Assembly (NCBI GenBank): GCA_944989445.1 | Contig: CALYLW010001210.1 | Location: 109,164-173,163, forward strand | Length of the DNA: 64,000 bases | Direction: 5' to 3' | Source: Ampullaceana balthica | Lineage: Eukaryota > Mollusca > Gastropoda > Lymnaeidae | Shown: one piece after another, positions 1 to 12,600 of the stretch | Layout of the letters: the number at the start of each line of letters is the position of its first letter | Position numbering within the stretch: position 1 is the stretch's first letter | Notes under the pieces: model-generated | Told to the model about the DNA's origin: nothing | What the model saw: only the letters and a program-made list of their open reading frames with translations | The model's database searches: none | Translations under genes and position numbers: made by a program

Positions 1-228
1 CGATATTACAATGTAGATCTTCACTAAATAAATAATAAATACTTAAATGACAATAAAAGTGATTTGAAACGTAATTATTTTCAAATAGAAAATAAAGTGT
101 TTTTTTTATTTGGGTCAAAGATTTGTGATGTATTTTTAGGGGGGGGTCTAAGTTTTTGTGACGGCGCGTGACGAGGGGGGGGGTCAAAATCGGCAAAAAT
201 CGCGTGACGTCATTTATGGACGGCCCCT
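1..228. mobile_element. MITE fragment, left part outside window
   Basis: The right end carries the motif GACGTCATTTATGGACGGCCCC, close to the terminal inverted repeat seen on two complete MITEs of this window (23892-24176 and 44230-44484). Positions 1-212 match, in reverse complement, the block at about 21299-21570, so both are copies of one element. G runs at 141-147 and 174-183 are part of it. Because the match to the second copy continues to the first base of the window, the element starts outside it. Confidence 0.6.
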
Positions 229-466
229 TATCACCTGTCTTCATTTTTGAAACCCTTCGATTGAATTGTTTCAACTACCTGCAGATTTTTTTACTTAGAA
301 AAGATAGCAAAGTCTTGACCCAATGCGGCTGGTATTAAAACTAGACATTACACTGGGTATAATTTTTATAAGTATCATACCATTATGAAACTTTAATGGT
401 ATTGTACCGTGGCTGACTGTAAAAAGCCTCTTAGACAATCATAACATTCTTAAACTCTACCTTCAG

Positions 467-665
467 GTCGAAATGTTGCCCTCAGAAGAACAACAAGCTG
501 CCATCCAGCGTGTTCTGGTGACGTAACAGGTCATGGGGTTGACGGTGACACGTCACAGAATGACCCATACAAATGTGTTATCTTACGACATGAGCAGTCC
601 TGGAATGTTACCTTCGAATCGGCTTTCGTCATTTCGGGAGTAAAATTATTATTACTGAAAGGCCA
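467..665 (+). CDS. Receptor exon: F5/8C domain, first half
   Basis: Follows acceptor CTACCTTCAG. Read in phase 1 it gives a typical F5/8C opening: NVAL, then VDGDTSQND, a Cys, and SWNVTFESAFVISGVKLLLL, the tryptophan-centred strand and the following strand of the galactose-binding fold. A canonical donor (GT at 666-667) leaves phase 2, which fits the acceptor AG at 1260-1261 of the next exon. The more obvious AG at 1250-1251 would need phase 1 and could only pair with a GC donor at 662-663. The 3' edge is therefore the least certain part. Confidence 0.72.
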
Positions 666-3600
666 GTATTGATTTTCAATGCCACTTAAATTTTTTATCG
701 CCCAAATGAATTCATGTTTACTTTTACATGTGGTAGTATCCGTCCACACTGAATTCTCACAGCACTTAAAACATAAACAATATGAAGAAGAAGACCAAAT
801 GGTTTGGTAGTAAAGAGAAAGGATTTGTCCCATGAAATGGTTCCCAGTTTTTAAAAAAAACTCCATTTGTTTTTTATACTTTATTGTCTCATTCGTTTGA
901 CGACATCAAAAACTGAACATGTTCCATCATCATCATCATTTTTCATTCATTTGAGTTCTTTGTGGAACATGTGACATCTGAGGTATACTCTCTGTACGCC
1001 CTGTCGGCACACCAAATCCATTTCCATTTCTCTTCCAAGAATCGTCTCTGTATTGTTTTATGTCTTGTCACCTGCCAAATAAACCACAAGTCATCCCCAT
1101 TTTCTCTCTGTCACCAAACGCACAAATAACAAATCTATTTTGACATTGATATTGTATTGTTACAAACCAACTCTATTTCATACACATCACTTCATGACGA
1201 GTTTTGATTCAGACTTTTGAAAGCTATTTCTTTATTTTAAATTATTTGCAGAATTAATTAGAAATCCTTTGAGGCTCCAAGCAAAGTTTAAACTCCGCGC
1301 TATTGGAGACGACAGCAATACCCTCATTGAGACCAACATTTCCCTCATTGAGACCAACATTACCCTCATTGAGACCAACATTTCCCTCATTGAGACCAAC
1401 AATACCCTCATTGAGACCAACATTTCCAAGCCCTACTCTTCCACAAACGTTATACAATTTGATCGACGTCTGCCAATCAAAGTCTTAGAATTTAAAAACA
1501 GTCGAGAACGTTTACTCACAATTTGTGAATTGGAAGCTTACGGGGGTACGTTTACCTACTAATGTAATGTGTCAGGTCCGCCATTCAGTTGCTGACTAAG
1601 TATTTAAATGTCTTGACTTAGAATGTCAATGCGTAACAACTGTTGAAAAGCCCCGCATTCATCTATCTTATTGATGTAGACACGAGAGAGCGAGTATGAC
1701 GATACGCCAATAATTATGAAGGCGAGACGCTGTGTTCGATGCTTAGTGATGTTATTTTCTAACTACCGTATATACTCATTCTAAAGCCGACCTTTTTCGG
1801 ACAAAATCTAAGGGGAAAAGTTGAGAGGTCGGCTTATGAGCGGATCATAGGTGATTTCTGCATGGATATTGAATATCGGTGTTGTTAGTGTAGATCATCA
1901 AGGTCCTTTTATACATTCTACAAAATTCTACTGCTCTACCAGAAGCTATAATATATTATTAAACATCTGCAATTACCTTATTTAATCATTCTATTAATTT
2001 TTTTGAAGGTTTTAATAAATTGTTTTACACATTTCTTTTCAACAACGAATTTTAATGTACGCGCTGTCGCCACTGTTTACCAAACATTTTTTTAAAGATT
2101 TATTTTTTAAATACCGGTAACTCTTGCCTAACAAAGAGCACAAAGACAAAGATAGGCAGGACAAAAAACACAAACAAAAACAATCATAATGGCCGATTTA
2201 GCTTGTAGTTTTAAAAAATTTGTACCATTTTGTTTAAGCTGTCTTATTATTTGGGGGGGGGGTCGGCTTGCGAGCGGGTTATACACTTTTAATACTTTTC
2301 TCTTCCAAAAGAGGGGGGGGGGTCAGCTTATGAACTAACGGGCTATAGAACGTGTATTTACGGTAGTTAATTTTGTTTCTGGTTTTCTTTTTTTTTCAAA
2401 TTGTGTTTTTTGAGTTGTAATATTATAATTTTCTTTAAATTTACATTCAGACTGCCCGTCGTCGTATTTTGGTCTGGACTGTATGAGGTTATGTCCATTT
2501 TTGGAACATCCTTGTCACGTGTCTGGACTATGGCTTCAATGTCGAGAAGATAATGTCTCCACTAATTGCTGGGAAGGTAAGTCTGATCTATTATGCTTAC
2601 AATGACAAAGATTAGAACTCGATGTACACTAAATTATTCTATACATAAAATGCAATGTATAAAGGATGGTAATAAAATACAAGATTGTAATTAGATCTTT
2701 GATTAGGTCTATACATTTGAGCAAATCTGTTTCAATGTATAAGTGAATGTTGAGCGGTGTTAAGCCTCTTTGAAAAAACGTTTGTATGGCACAGCCGTGG
2801 TGGAGGCTCACCTGCGATGCATTTGGGGGTGGGGGTGGGGGGAGGAGTTGGCTATGTGGGGGAAATTTTTAAGCCATCAACCTTTAATCACAATGATATC
2901 CAAACCGAAAAATTCCTCAAGGGAACAATATCACGTGAGAGCTCTGTTAAAGATTTTTGTGTTGTTGTTGCTCGTCCGTTGTAGTCGACGATGACCACTC
3001 TCGTCATATTTGTATTTGACCTGTGTGTAACTGGTTGCTTTTATATATGTGTTGTATTGTAGGCGTTCTCTTATATCACAAACTTTCGTGCAATACATCA
3101 CTGAAATACTATTGTCAACAAAATAAATTTAATATGAACACTATTTACACAAATATCAAATTGAGGTTAACACTTCGTGGAAACATAATCACACCAGTCC
3201 AGCCATCTTGAAACACTCTAGAACATTCTCCCGCGCTTTCACTCACGTGACCTCTCCGTTATCAAACTCGTGATTCACACGTGACACCGTGCTAGGCCAC
3301 CACGTTTGTCCTCTGGTGGCTTATTAACCATATTCTAGCACGAAATTGGTGTCCGCATCTCAGATAAAAGATGGATGGGAACCTTTCAGGAGGGTTTTGG
3401 ATACGGTCCTTCCTGGCTTGACGTTTTGCCTTGGCAACCTGTTGTCTATTTGCCTCACAGATAGCTGCGCCATTCCGTATCATAGAACGCCAGTGGGCTC
3501 GGTTACTGGCTGCTGCTTTCCAGACATTATGACTAATGTCAAAGGCCTTTAGGGCAGTTTTAAGCGCATCCTTGTATCGCTTACGTGGACCTCCGCGTGC

Positions 3601-6600
3601 TCTATGCCCTTCAGTCAATGATGATGATGAGAGTGACTTGCGCTGTGACTTTGTTTAAAGTAAGGAAGATTCGCGCAACACGTCGACCTCACTCTCTCGC
3701 CCAAAACCATCTGATCCAGCAGCAAGACGTTGTCGAGACAGCTGGGAATGGGGTTGGGTGCAGTGGATGACCAGGACGTCCTATGTGTCTCGTCATGCTC
3801 TTAGCACTCCACAATGCTTTGCTGTGTATCGCATCTTGCCGTTGGCCCATAGAAGATCCAGCGCGCAGGTAGCCGAAAACAGTCTTCACATGCTGGGTAG
3901 ACAAATCCCATTTCACCGAGGTGTGTATCCCATCGGTTACCCTCACCTGGTTTAGCCGGTCAGTCGAGACCATTTACCGGGGTGTGGAAGCTGTGCATGA
4001 TACAGCTACTTGGAGCCACATGTGAGAGTTGAGTGCCAGGTGGGGTCCAAAGGTGGCGAACTACCCAAAGAGGAGTACGACTGCTCCCCATTCAGAGGTG
4101 TTACCCCTCCCATGGACGCCCCATACACACCTGGTTAAAGATACCAACTCTAACTATAACGAGGTAGAACGAATTTCACAGGTTGTATTTCGTAGCAGTT
4201 CATAGGATCCAAAATGTGTGCAGTACTCAAGGAGGAACCACATTGTATATTTTAATGTTGTTTTTTTCTTCAAAATCTCCTTAGAGTATCCAACAATTTT
4301 TTACCGAATTTAATATTTATTTTCTTATGTTTATTCTAATTTTCTCATTACTACAGGAATTGAATCACATGTTATAAACGTTTATTATTTTATTTTATTT
4401 ATACAACAAACAACAATAGAATTTCTGCTATTTGATGGATCTTTTTTTTTAATTTTATTTACCAAAGCTGCTCATGGGCTCGACAAGGAGCTGAAGCTCA
4501 CAAGACAATCACGAGAGGCCAGTGAGTAGCACTTCCACCTATTGGTATACACAAATATCATTTCATTACAGTCGACGTGAGGTCTAAACCTTTCAACAAC
4601 CACGATAAGTCTTTAGCTATAATTTATGGCTTGGTCCAAAGAAAAAAAACATTACGGTAAGGTAGCTGATTTCCAAAAATGTACCCCTTTGAGGGTGTCT
4701 TTTGCTATTTATTTTTTTACTGTGTGCCTTACGATTGGCCAAAACGATTCATCTTTGTTTGGGATGGGGGAGGGGGGCACTAGCCTTTCAGATGTCTTTC
4801 CTTTAAGTTATCGTCGTTGCGTTGTCATCTTCTTCTGAAGCAAACACTTAACGTAATTGTTGCTGTGGTTTCTTTTTGTTTTGTTTTTTAGTTTTCATTA
4901 AAAAAATTAATGTTATTTTCAACTGTGTCCACCCGGACACTTGAGATCCCCTTTGTATTAAAAAACGACCAATAAAGCTTCTCTTAACGCAGATGACACA
5001 TGTTCCCATTGCAAAGATAAAATATGTAACCTCAAAACCATGGAGTGCGAGAATGAATGCGCGGACGGCTTCACTGGGATCAAATGTAACCAGGGTATGA
5101 TGACGTCATTTCATACTCCACTCACTTCGGAATAATCTTTGCTCTTTATGTTAATAACTATCATCAGATCTGCTAGTTTAGTGTGTCAATAACTCTGGAT
5201 TTAGTGAAAATACAAAAATTGGTTTAATGAAAGTTTAAAAATTTGATAATTAGTTGTTATTTTCACACCCCTGTCAAAAAATAATTTCATTTCTAAATGT
5301 TATTTCGAAATTAAAATACTTATGAGTACGTCTTAGGGCACCTTTCCGGGGGGAAATGGACATGACTCATTTGAATTTGCTGCGTTCCAAAGCATTGTGA
5401 TATGACTAGTGTCTTCATGCTTTCTTGCTCACAGCGTGTACGAACTGTCAGGGAAGCGGTGCCTGTCGCAAGTCGGATGGCTTCTGCCTTGAGGGATGTG
5501 TCGATGGTTACAGAGGAGACGTGTGCATCCTCAGTGAGTCGGTCGTAATTTATCTGTAGGTGATCGGTCATACTTAACCCGTGTGTGTTCTGTCATACTT
5601 TACCCGTGTGTGTTTGGTCATACTTAACCCGTGTGTGTTTGGTCATACTTAACCCGTGTGTGTTTGGTCATACTTAACCCGTGTGTCTTCGGTCATACTT
5701 AACCCGTGTGTGTTTGGTCATACTTAACCCGTGTGTGTTTGGTCATACTTAACCCGTGTGTGTTTGGTCATACTTAACCCGTGTGTGTTTGGTCATACTT
5801 AACCCGTGTGTGTTTGGTCATACTTAACCCGTGTGTCTTCGGTCATACTTAACCCGTGTGTGTTTGGTCATACTAAACCCGTGTGTCTTCGGTCATACTT
5901 AACCCATGTGTCTTCTGTCATACTTAACCCGTGTGTGTTTGGTCATACTTAACCCGTGTGTCTTCGGTCATACTTAACCCGTGTGTGTTCGGTCATACTT
6001 AACCCGTGTGTGTTTGGTCATACTTAACCCGTGTGTGTTTGGTTATACTTAACCCGTGTGTGTTTGGTCATACTTAACCCGTGTGTCTTCGGTCAAACTT
6101 AACCCGTGTGTGTTTGGTCATACTTAACCCGTGTGTCTTCGGTCATACTTAACCGTGTGTCTTCGGTCATACTTAACCCGTGTGTGTTCGGTCGTTCTTT
6201 ACCTGTAGGTGTTGGGTCGTATGTTACTTGTAGGTGTTGGGTGGTACTTTACCTGTAGGTGTTGGGTCGTACGTTACTTGTAGGTGTTGGGTCGTACTTT
6301 ACTTGTAGGTGTTGGGTCGTACTTTACCTGTAGGTGTTGGGTCGTACTTTACCTGTAGGTGTTGGGTCGTACTTTACCTGTAGGTGTTGAGTCGTACGTT
6401 ACTTGTAGGTATTGGGTTGTACTTTACCAGTAGGTGTTGGGTCGTACGTTACTTGTAGGTGTTGGGTCGTACTTTACTTGTAGGTGTTGGGTCGTACTTT
6501 ACCTGTAGGTGTTGGGTCGTACTTTACCTGTAGGTGTTGGGTCGTACTTTACCTGTAGGTGTTGAGTCGTACGTTACTTGTAGGTGTTGGGTTGTACTTT

Positions 6601-9600
6601 ACCAGTAGGTGTTGGGTCGTACTTTACCTGTAGGTGTTGGGTCGTACGTTACTTGTAGGTGTTGGGTCGTACTTTATCTGTAGGTGTTGGGTCGTACTTT
6701 ACTTGTAGGTGTTGGGTCGTACTTTACCTGTAGGTGTTGGGTCGTACTTTACCTGTAGGTGTTGGGTCGTACTTTACCTGTAGGTGTTGAGTCGTACGTT
6801 ACTTGTAGGTTTTGGGTTGTACTTTACCAGTAGGTGTTGGGTCGTACGTTACTTGTAGGTGTTGGGTCGTACTTTATCTGTAGGTGTTGGGTCGTACTTT
6901 ACTTGTAGGTGTTGGGTCGTACTTTACCTGTAGGTGTCGGGTCGTACTTTACCTGTAGGTGTTGGGTCGTACTTTACCTGTAGGTGTTGAGTCGTACGTT
7001 ACTTGTAGGTGTTGGGTTGTACTTTACCAGTAGGTGTTGGGTCGTACGTTACTTGTAGGTGTTAAGTCGTACGTTACTTGTAGGTGTTGGGTCGTACGTT
7101 ACTTGTAGGTGTTGGGTCGTACGTTACTTGTAGGTGTCGGGTCGTACTTTACCTGTAGGTGTTGGGTCGTACTTTACCTGTAGGTGTTGGGTCGTACTTT
7201 ACCTGTAGGTGTTGGGTCGTACTTTACCTGTAGGTGTTGGGTCGTACTTTACATGTAGGTGTTGAGTCGTACGTTACTTGTAGGTGTTGGGTTGTACTTT
7301 ACCAGTAGGTGTTGGGTCGTACGTTACTTGTAGGTGTTGGGTCGTACTTTACCTGTAGGTGTTGGGTCGTACTTTACTTGTAGGTGTTGGGTCGTACTTT
7401 ACCTGTAGGTGTTGGGTCGTACTTTACCTGTAGGTGTTGGGTCGTACTTTACCTGTAGGTGTTAGGTCATACTTTACCTGTAGGTGTTGGGTCGTACTTT
7501 ACCTGTAGATGTTGAGTCGTACTTTACTTGTAGGTGTTCTGTCGTACATTACCAGTGTGTTCTGTCATACATTACCTGTGTGTTCTGTCACACATTAGCC
7601 GTGTTTGGTCGTACTTTACCCGTGTGTTATCGGCCGTAAATTAGCCGAGGGTGTGTTTGATTGTTCTTTTAAATAAAAAATGTATGGGGTGAAAAGATTT
7701 TAAGGAACGTACCAAGTTATGAAGGTAGGTTATCACTAACTCAGTTTCTTATAAAGAGCGTTACTTGAATGGATAAATCGTTAAAAACATTTAGTAGATT
7801 GGACTTATACTAACCCAGGACTCAAAATGTTATTGATATTATTCATATGTGTTTTGTATTTTGGAAATACTGCGGTGGGGTAAAAGTAGATGGGATATAT
7901 CTCCAGCCTCCTTAAGTACGTGGAGGTTGTCTATATTTGTCCGATAATTGTTCGACAATGTCATTACATTCAAAATAACATGAGAGATTATGCGTCCCAA
8001 AAGTTTAAGTTAACACATCCCCCCTCCCCATCTACCCATAGATTGCAGGAATTGTGCTGGTAGTCAGGCCTGTGCACGTGACGACGGCGCTTGTCTGGAA
8101 GGTTGTGTTGCCGGGTTCAAGGGTCACACGTGTGAGGAAAGTGAGTAGCTGGATAGTCCAAACATTAACTCTATCCGGATTTTTTTTTGTGTGGTTATTA
8201 AACATTAAATATCTATTCTAAACTAGTGTATTACCCGTCAAAAATAACGAAAGTTTTCAAAATAAATACATTTCAGCTGAAATCTATTTATTTTGAAAAA
8301 ATACACATCATAATAAAAATTAATGCAATGCAGAACTTTTATTTATTTTATTTATTTTTATTTTATTCATTTATTTTCATATTGCACAATATTATGTGGA
8401 ACGTTCGAAAAGAGTTATTTTTGGTGCAGTAATTTGGTGCGCTGCTTTCTAAAATTAGTAGCGTAACGGACAGACAGACGGGACAGACAGACGTGACATA
8501 CATTACAAATTATGTATGTTGATTATGTTGGTATATAATTCACCGAAACGAGTATGTGCAAACAAGCATGACGAATGACCCTCGCTGGGGTCGACCAATG
8601 TCTCGAGACCAACAATGGTTCTTGCGTTCACTTGCGCTGCTCCTTCACAGAACAACATGTGATTCCTAGTTTTTAATATTTTCAAATACATGTATACGTG
8701 GGTAAAGAATACATTTGTTTTCATTAGTAGCCTACTGTAATTAAATTATTGAATTTTTGAGATTATTTTATTTATCTCTATGTATCTTGTTAATTTTTGA
8801 AATAGAGAGTCGTGGTGCGTATTATATTGAATGACCTTTTTAATACTTTCCTGTTGCGCGATTCGGTGCGTATTATATTGACGATACTATTTTAAAATAT
8901 ATTCCCGATCAGTGCGCATTATATTAAACATGTTTTACGAGACATAACTAAAAATTTTGATTGTCGTGCGCTGCGTATAATAATGAACATTCTTTTAGTG
9001 ATGTCTTGTATATTAAGGATTTATAATCAAAAAATTTGTTTTTACGTTTTTTTTAATTACAAACTCCATTTCACAACATGTCAACGAAATTGTCACTTTT
9101 ATTTGCAGATTTTATCATAATGCCATCATCACATGGTTGTTATCTAACAAATTGTATTTAAACATTTATTCAAATTTAAAGCTTTCCAGAAATGAACAAA
9201 AAATATTTGTAGAAATATTAAAACTTTTGAATATCGTATACCAGTTATGGCGAACCTTTTGGGGGTCGCGTGCCCAGAAATTCAACCGAAACACAATTAT
9301 TTATAGCAAAGTGCCAACACTGCAATGAAACCCCGAAGATTGGGGTTTGACTTAGCTGGCTTAACTAAAAAAAAACATTATTTTTGTCGGGTGCCGGCTG
9401 ATGAGGCTCTGCGTGCCAACTGTGGCACGCGTGCCACAGGTTCGCCATCACTGTCCTATACTGCACTATGGAATTAAATAAGTACAGCAAGATCTGCGCA
9501 ATTGAGCACAGCCTTACACCTATTCAAGGGAAGTGGGGTTGGGCGCCCCTGGTGCTTATAAAATCTTGTTTACTTTCTCAGAATGCACGAACTGCGGAGG

Positions 9601-12600
9601 AAATCAAACATGTGACAGAACTACAGGAACGTGTCAATCTGGCTGTATCCCTGGGTTCAAGGGTGTCTCATGTGATAAAGGTGCGGGCAAGAATTCAATG
9701 TGTTAACTTAATCAAACAGGCTTATGATATGAGCGTTACAGGGCCGTGTATGCCCGGGAAATGCAGGGACGTGAATGCCATGGAAATGCAGGGTCGTGAA
9801 TGCCCGGGAAATGCAGGGCCGTAAATGCCCGGGAAATGCAGGGCCGTAAATGCCCAGGAAATGCAGGGCCGTGTATGCCCGGGAAATGCAGGGCCGTGTA
9901 TGCCCGGGAAATACAGGGCCGTGTATGCCCGGGAAATGCGAGGCTGTGAATACCCGGTAAATGCAGTACCGTGAATTCCCGGGAAAATACAGGGCCGTGT
10001 ATGCCCGGGAAAAGCAGTACCGCGAATGCCTGGGAAATGCAGGACCGCGAATGCCCGGGAAATGCAGGGCCGTATATGCCCGGGAAATGCAGGGTCGTGT
10101 ATGCCCGGGAAATGCAGGGCCATGTATGCCCGGGAAAAGCAGTGCCGTGAATGCCCGGGAAAATCATTGCGGTTTATGCCCGGGAAAAGCATGCCGTTGG
10201 CAAGGACTAAAACCCATGCTTCTAAATATAAATATATTATGTATATAGAATTAGTATATAGAAAAGGTCCGGTCCCGGAGCAGAGAAGCATGCGTAGAAT
10301 TCCTCACTAGTAGTCTTTTGGATACACAATGTGAACAAATAAAAAGTTAATTTGATCACCGTTTGTATTTGAATGATACCATTTGGACAGGAATGGCAGT
10401 TATTTTTCTATGTTAAATCACTATTAAGGTCTTATCTAAAGTAGAACTTGTCGTCCACTGATGTGGTTAGTCGATGCTGCTTCCCAGCACTTTCTTTTTT
10501 TCAGTCCGGAGAAAGGCCGCTAGGGATTCAGTTAGATGAATTTAAAAATTAATGGTGTTTTTAAATCCTTTATATAAACTCGTGGTGTCTGCTTGCGCCC
10601 TTGATTGCTTGCTTGCTTGCTTGTCGCCAAAACTTTGGATCAATTTTTAACCCACTTCCTCGTAAGGCTAGCGAGCTGAAATTTTGCAGGCAGTTTTGTA
10701 CCGATGATAAAAACAATGTATCAAAATTTCAGATCGATCGTAATTGAATAATTGATTTTTTAGGTTGTTTTATTTATTCCTATTTCTCATGTTATTTTTT
10801 GAGATAGAGTGTAAGGGTGCGCATTATATTGAACAACCTTTCTGTCGCGCAATAAGGTGCGTATTTTACTGACAACACTTTATATAAACATATTCCTGAT
10901 CGGTGCGCATTATATTAAACATGTTTTACGACACAACTACAATTTTGTATTTTTGGATGGTCTTGCGATGCGTATTATAATGAACATTCTTTTAGTTACG
11001 TCTCATACATAAAGGATTTATAGTCAAAAACTTTGTTTTTTACGTTTTTTTAAATTAAATTCTTTATATTAACTCGTGGTGTCTGCTTGCGCCCTTGATT
11101 GCTTGCTTGCTTGTCGCCAAAACTTTTGATCAATTTTTAACCCACTTGCTCGTAGGTTAGCGAGCTGCAATTTTGCAGGCAGTTTTGTACCAATAATAAA
11201 AACAATGTATCAAAATTTCAGATCGATCGCAGGTACCGTAATTAAATTATTTATTTTTTAGATTATTTTATTTATTCCTATGTATCATGCTATTTTTTGA
11301 GATAGAGCGTTGCGGTGCGAATTATATTGAACAACCTTTCTGTCGCGCAATAAGGTGCGCATTTTATTGACAACAATTTTTATAAACATATTCCTGATCG
11401 GTGCGCATTACATTAAACATGTTTTACGACACAACTGCAAGTTTGTATTTTTTGATGGTCTTGCGCTGCGTATTATAATGAACATTCTTTTAGTTACGTC
11501 TCCTACATAAAGGATTTATAGTCAAAAACTTGTTTTTTTACGGGTTTTTTAAAATATTTTTTTAATTTACATAATTTTTCATAGATCACAAAAATTAAAA
11601 GGATTTATTTAATAAAATGTGGACAAACACATATATATATATTTATATATATCCTTGGATTTTAGCCAACCTTTAAGTGTGTTCTAGGACGAATTATCGG
11701 ACTACTTTGCTACTTTGAGCGATGAACAACTAGAATATTATTTTTTTAAAGCAATAATTATTCATGGAAAAGATTTCGTCATGAAATATTACTACACTAA
11801 GTATTATTTCTGCCCACGTTTATGTGAATTTTAAATTCAATTAATGTCCCATAGTAACAAAAGAAATATTTTTTGAAGTCATGTTTAAATATTTTCAACT
11901 GGAACTTTCACCCCCAACAAATTATTTTCAATTTTTGCAAGTTAAATTAAATATAACTACAACCAACTTCCTCTCTAATTAAAACACACCAAAAAATTAA
12001 AGCGTGCGCCAACTGTGCTGGGAATGGTCAGTGTGAGTCTTTGCAAGGCACGTGCCTCAACGGATGCAAGCAGGGCTACAGTGGCCACGACTGTGAAACG
12101 GGTGAGATTTCCTATTTCTTTACTTTTAGACAAATGGATGAAAGCGCTCATGAGGTTTTAGTAGAATTATTGGACCAGTTGCCGAGTTGAATTGAATTGA
12201 AGGGCCAATCGAGGCAGAGAGAAAGAGAGACTTAGGGAAGAGGGCAGATTATCCAACATAAGGTATTGTCACATGTCACGCATGACTCTCCCTTCATTTT
12301 GAATTCTGACCAGCATTTCAACGACGCAAAGTAATAACCGGGGCACGAAAATATACACTATTCACCCACGTCATAAAATAAGCGGTTATATCCTAGGACT
12401 AATCTGACAACTTATACCGTTTGTAAGCCGTTTGTAAGGAAAATTCAAATAACAGTTGAGCCTTTGCTAAAGCAGACGTACCATAAGAAACACAGCATTA
12501 ATATACATAGTATTAGAATCATGAGCGGCCTTTGGGGGTGGCAGCTGGGGCAATGCCCCCAGGCCCCGCGCTTAGGGGGGGGCCCGCGTTTCAGACTTGA

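Noticed and set aside
3689..3973. 94-codon minus-strand frame near the LINE fragment
   Set aside because: No resemblance to reverse transcriptase or any other family; located in a repeat-like block.
5566..7560. CRISPR-like array
   Set aside because: Units are contiguous without unique spacers, and the genome is eukaryotic.
9722..10310. Frames of up to 189 codons with FPGIHGPA / MPGKCR repeats
   Set aside because: The 25-bp array lacks stops in several frames; it lies in an intron between two well-supported EGF exons.
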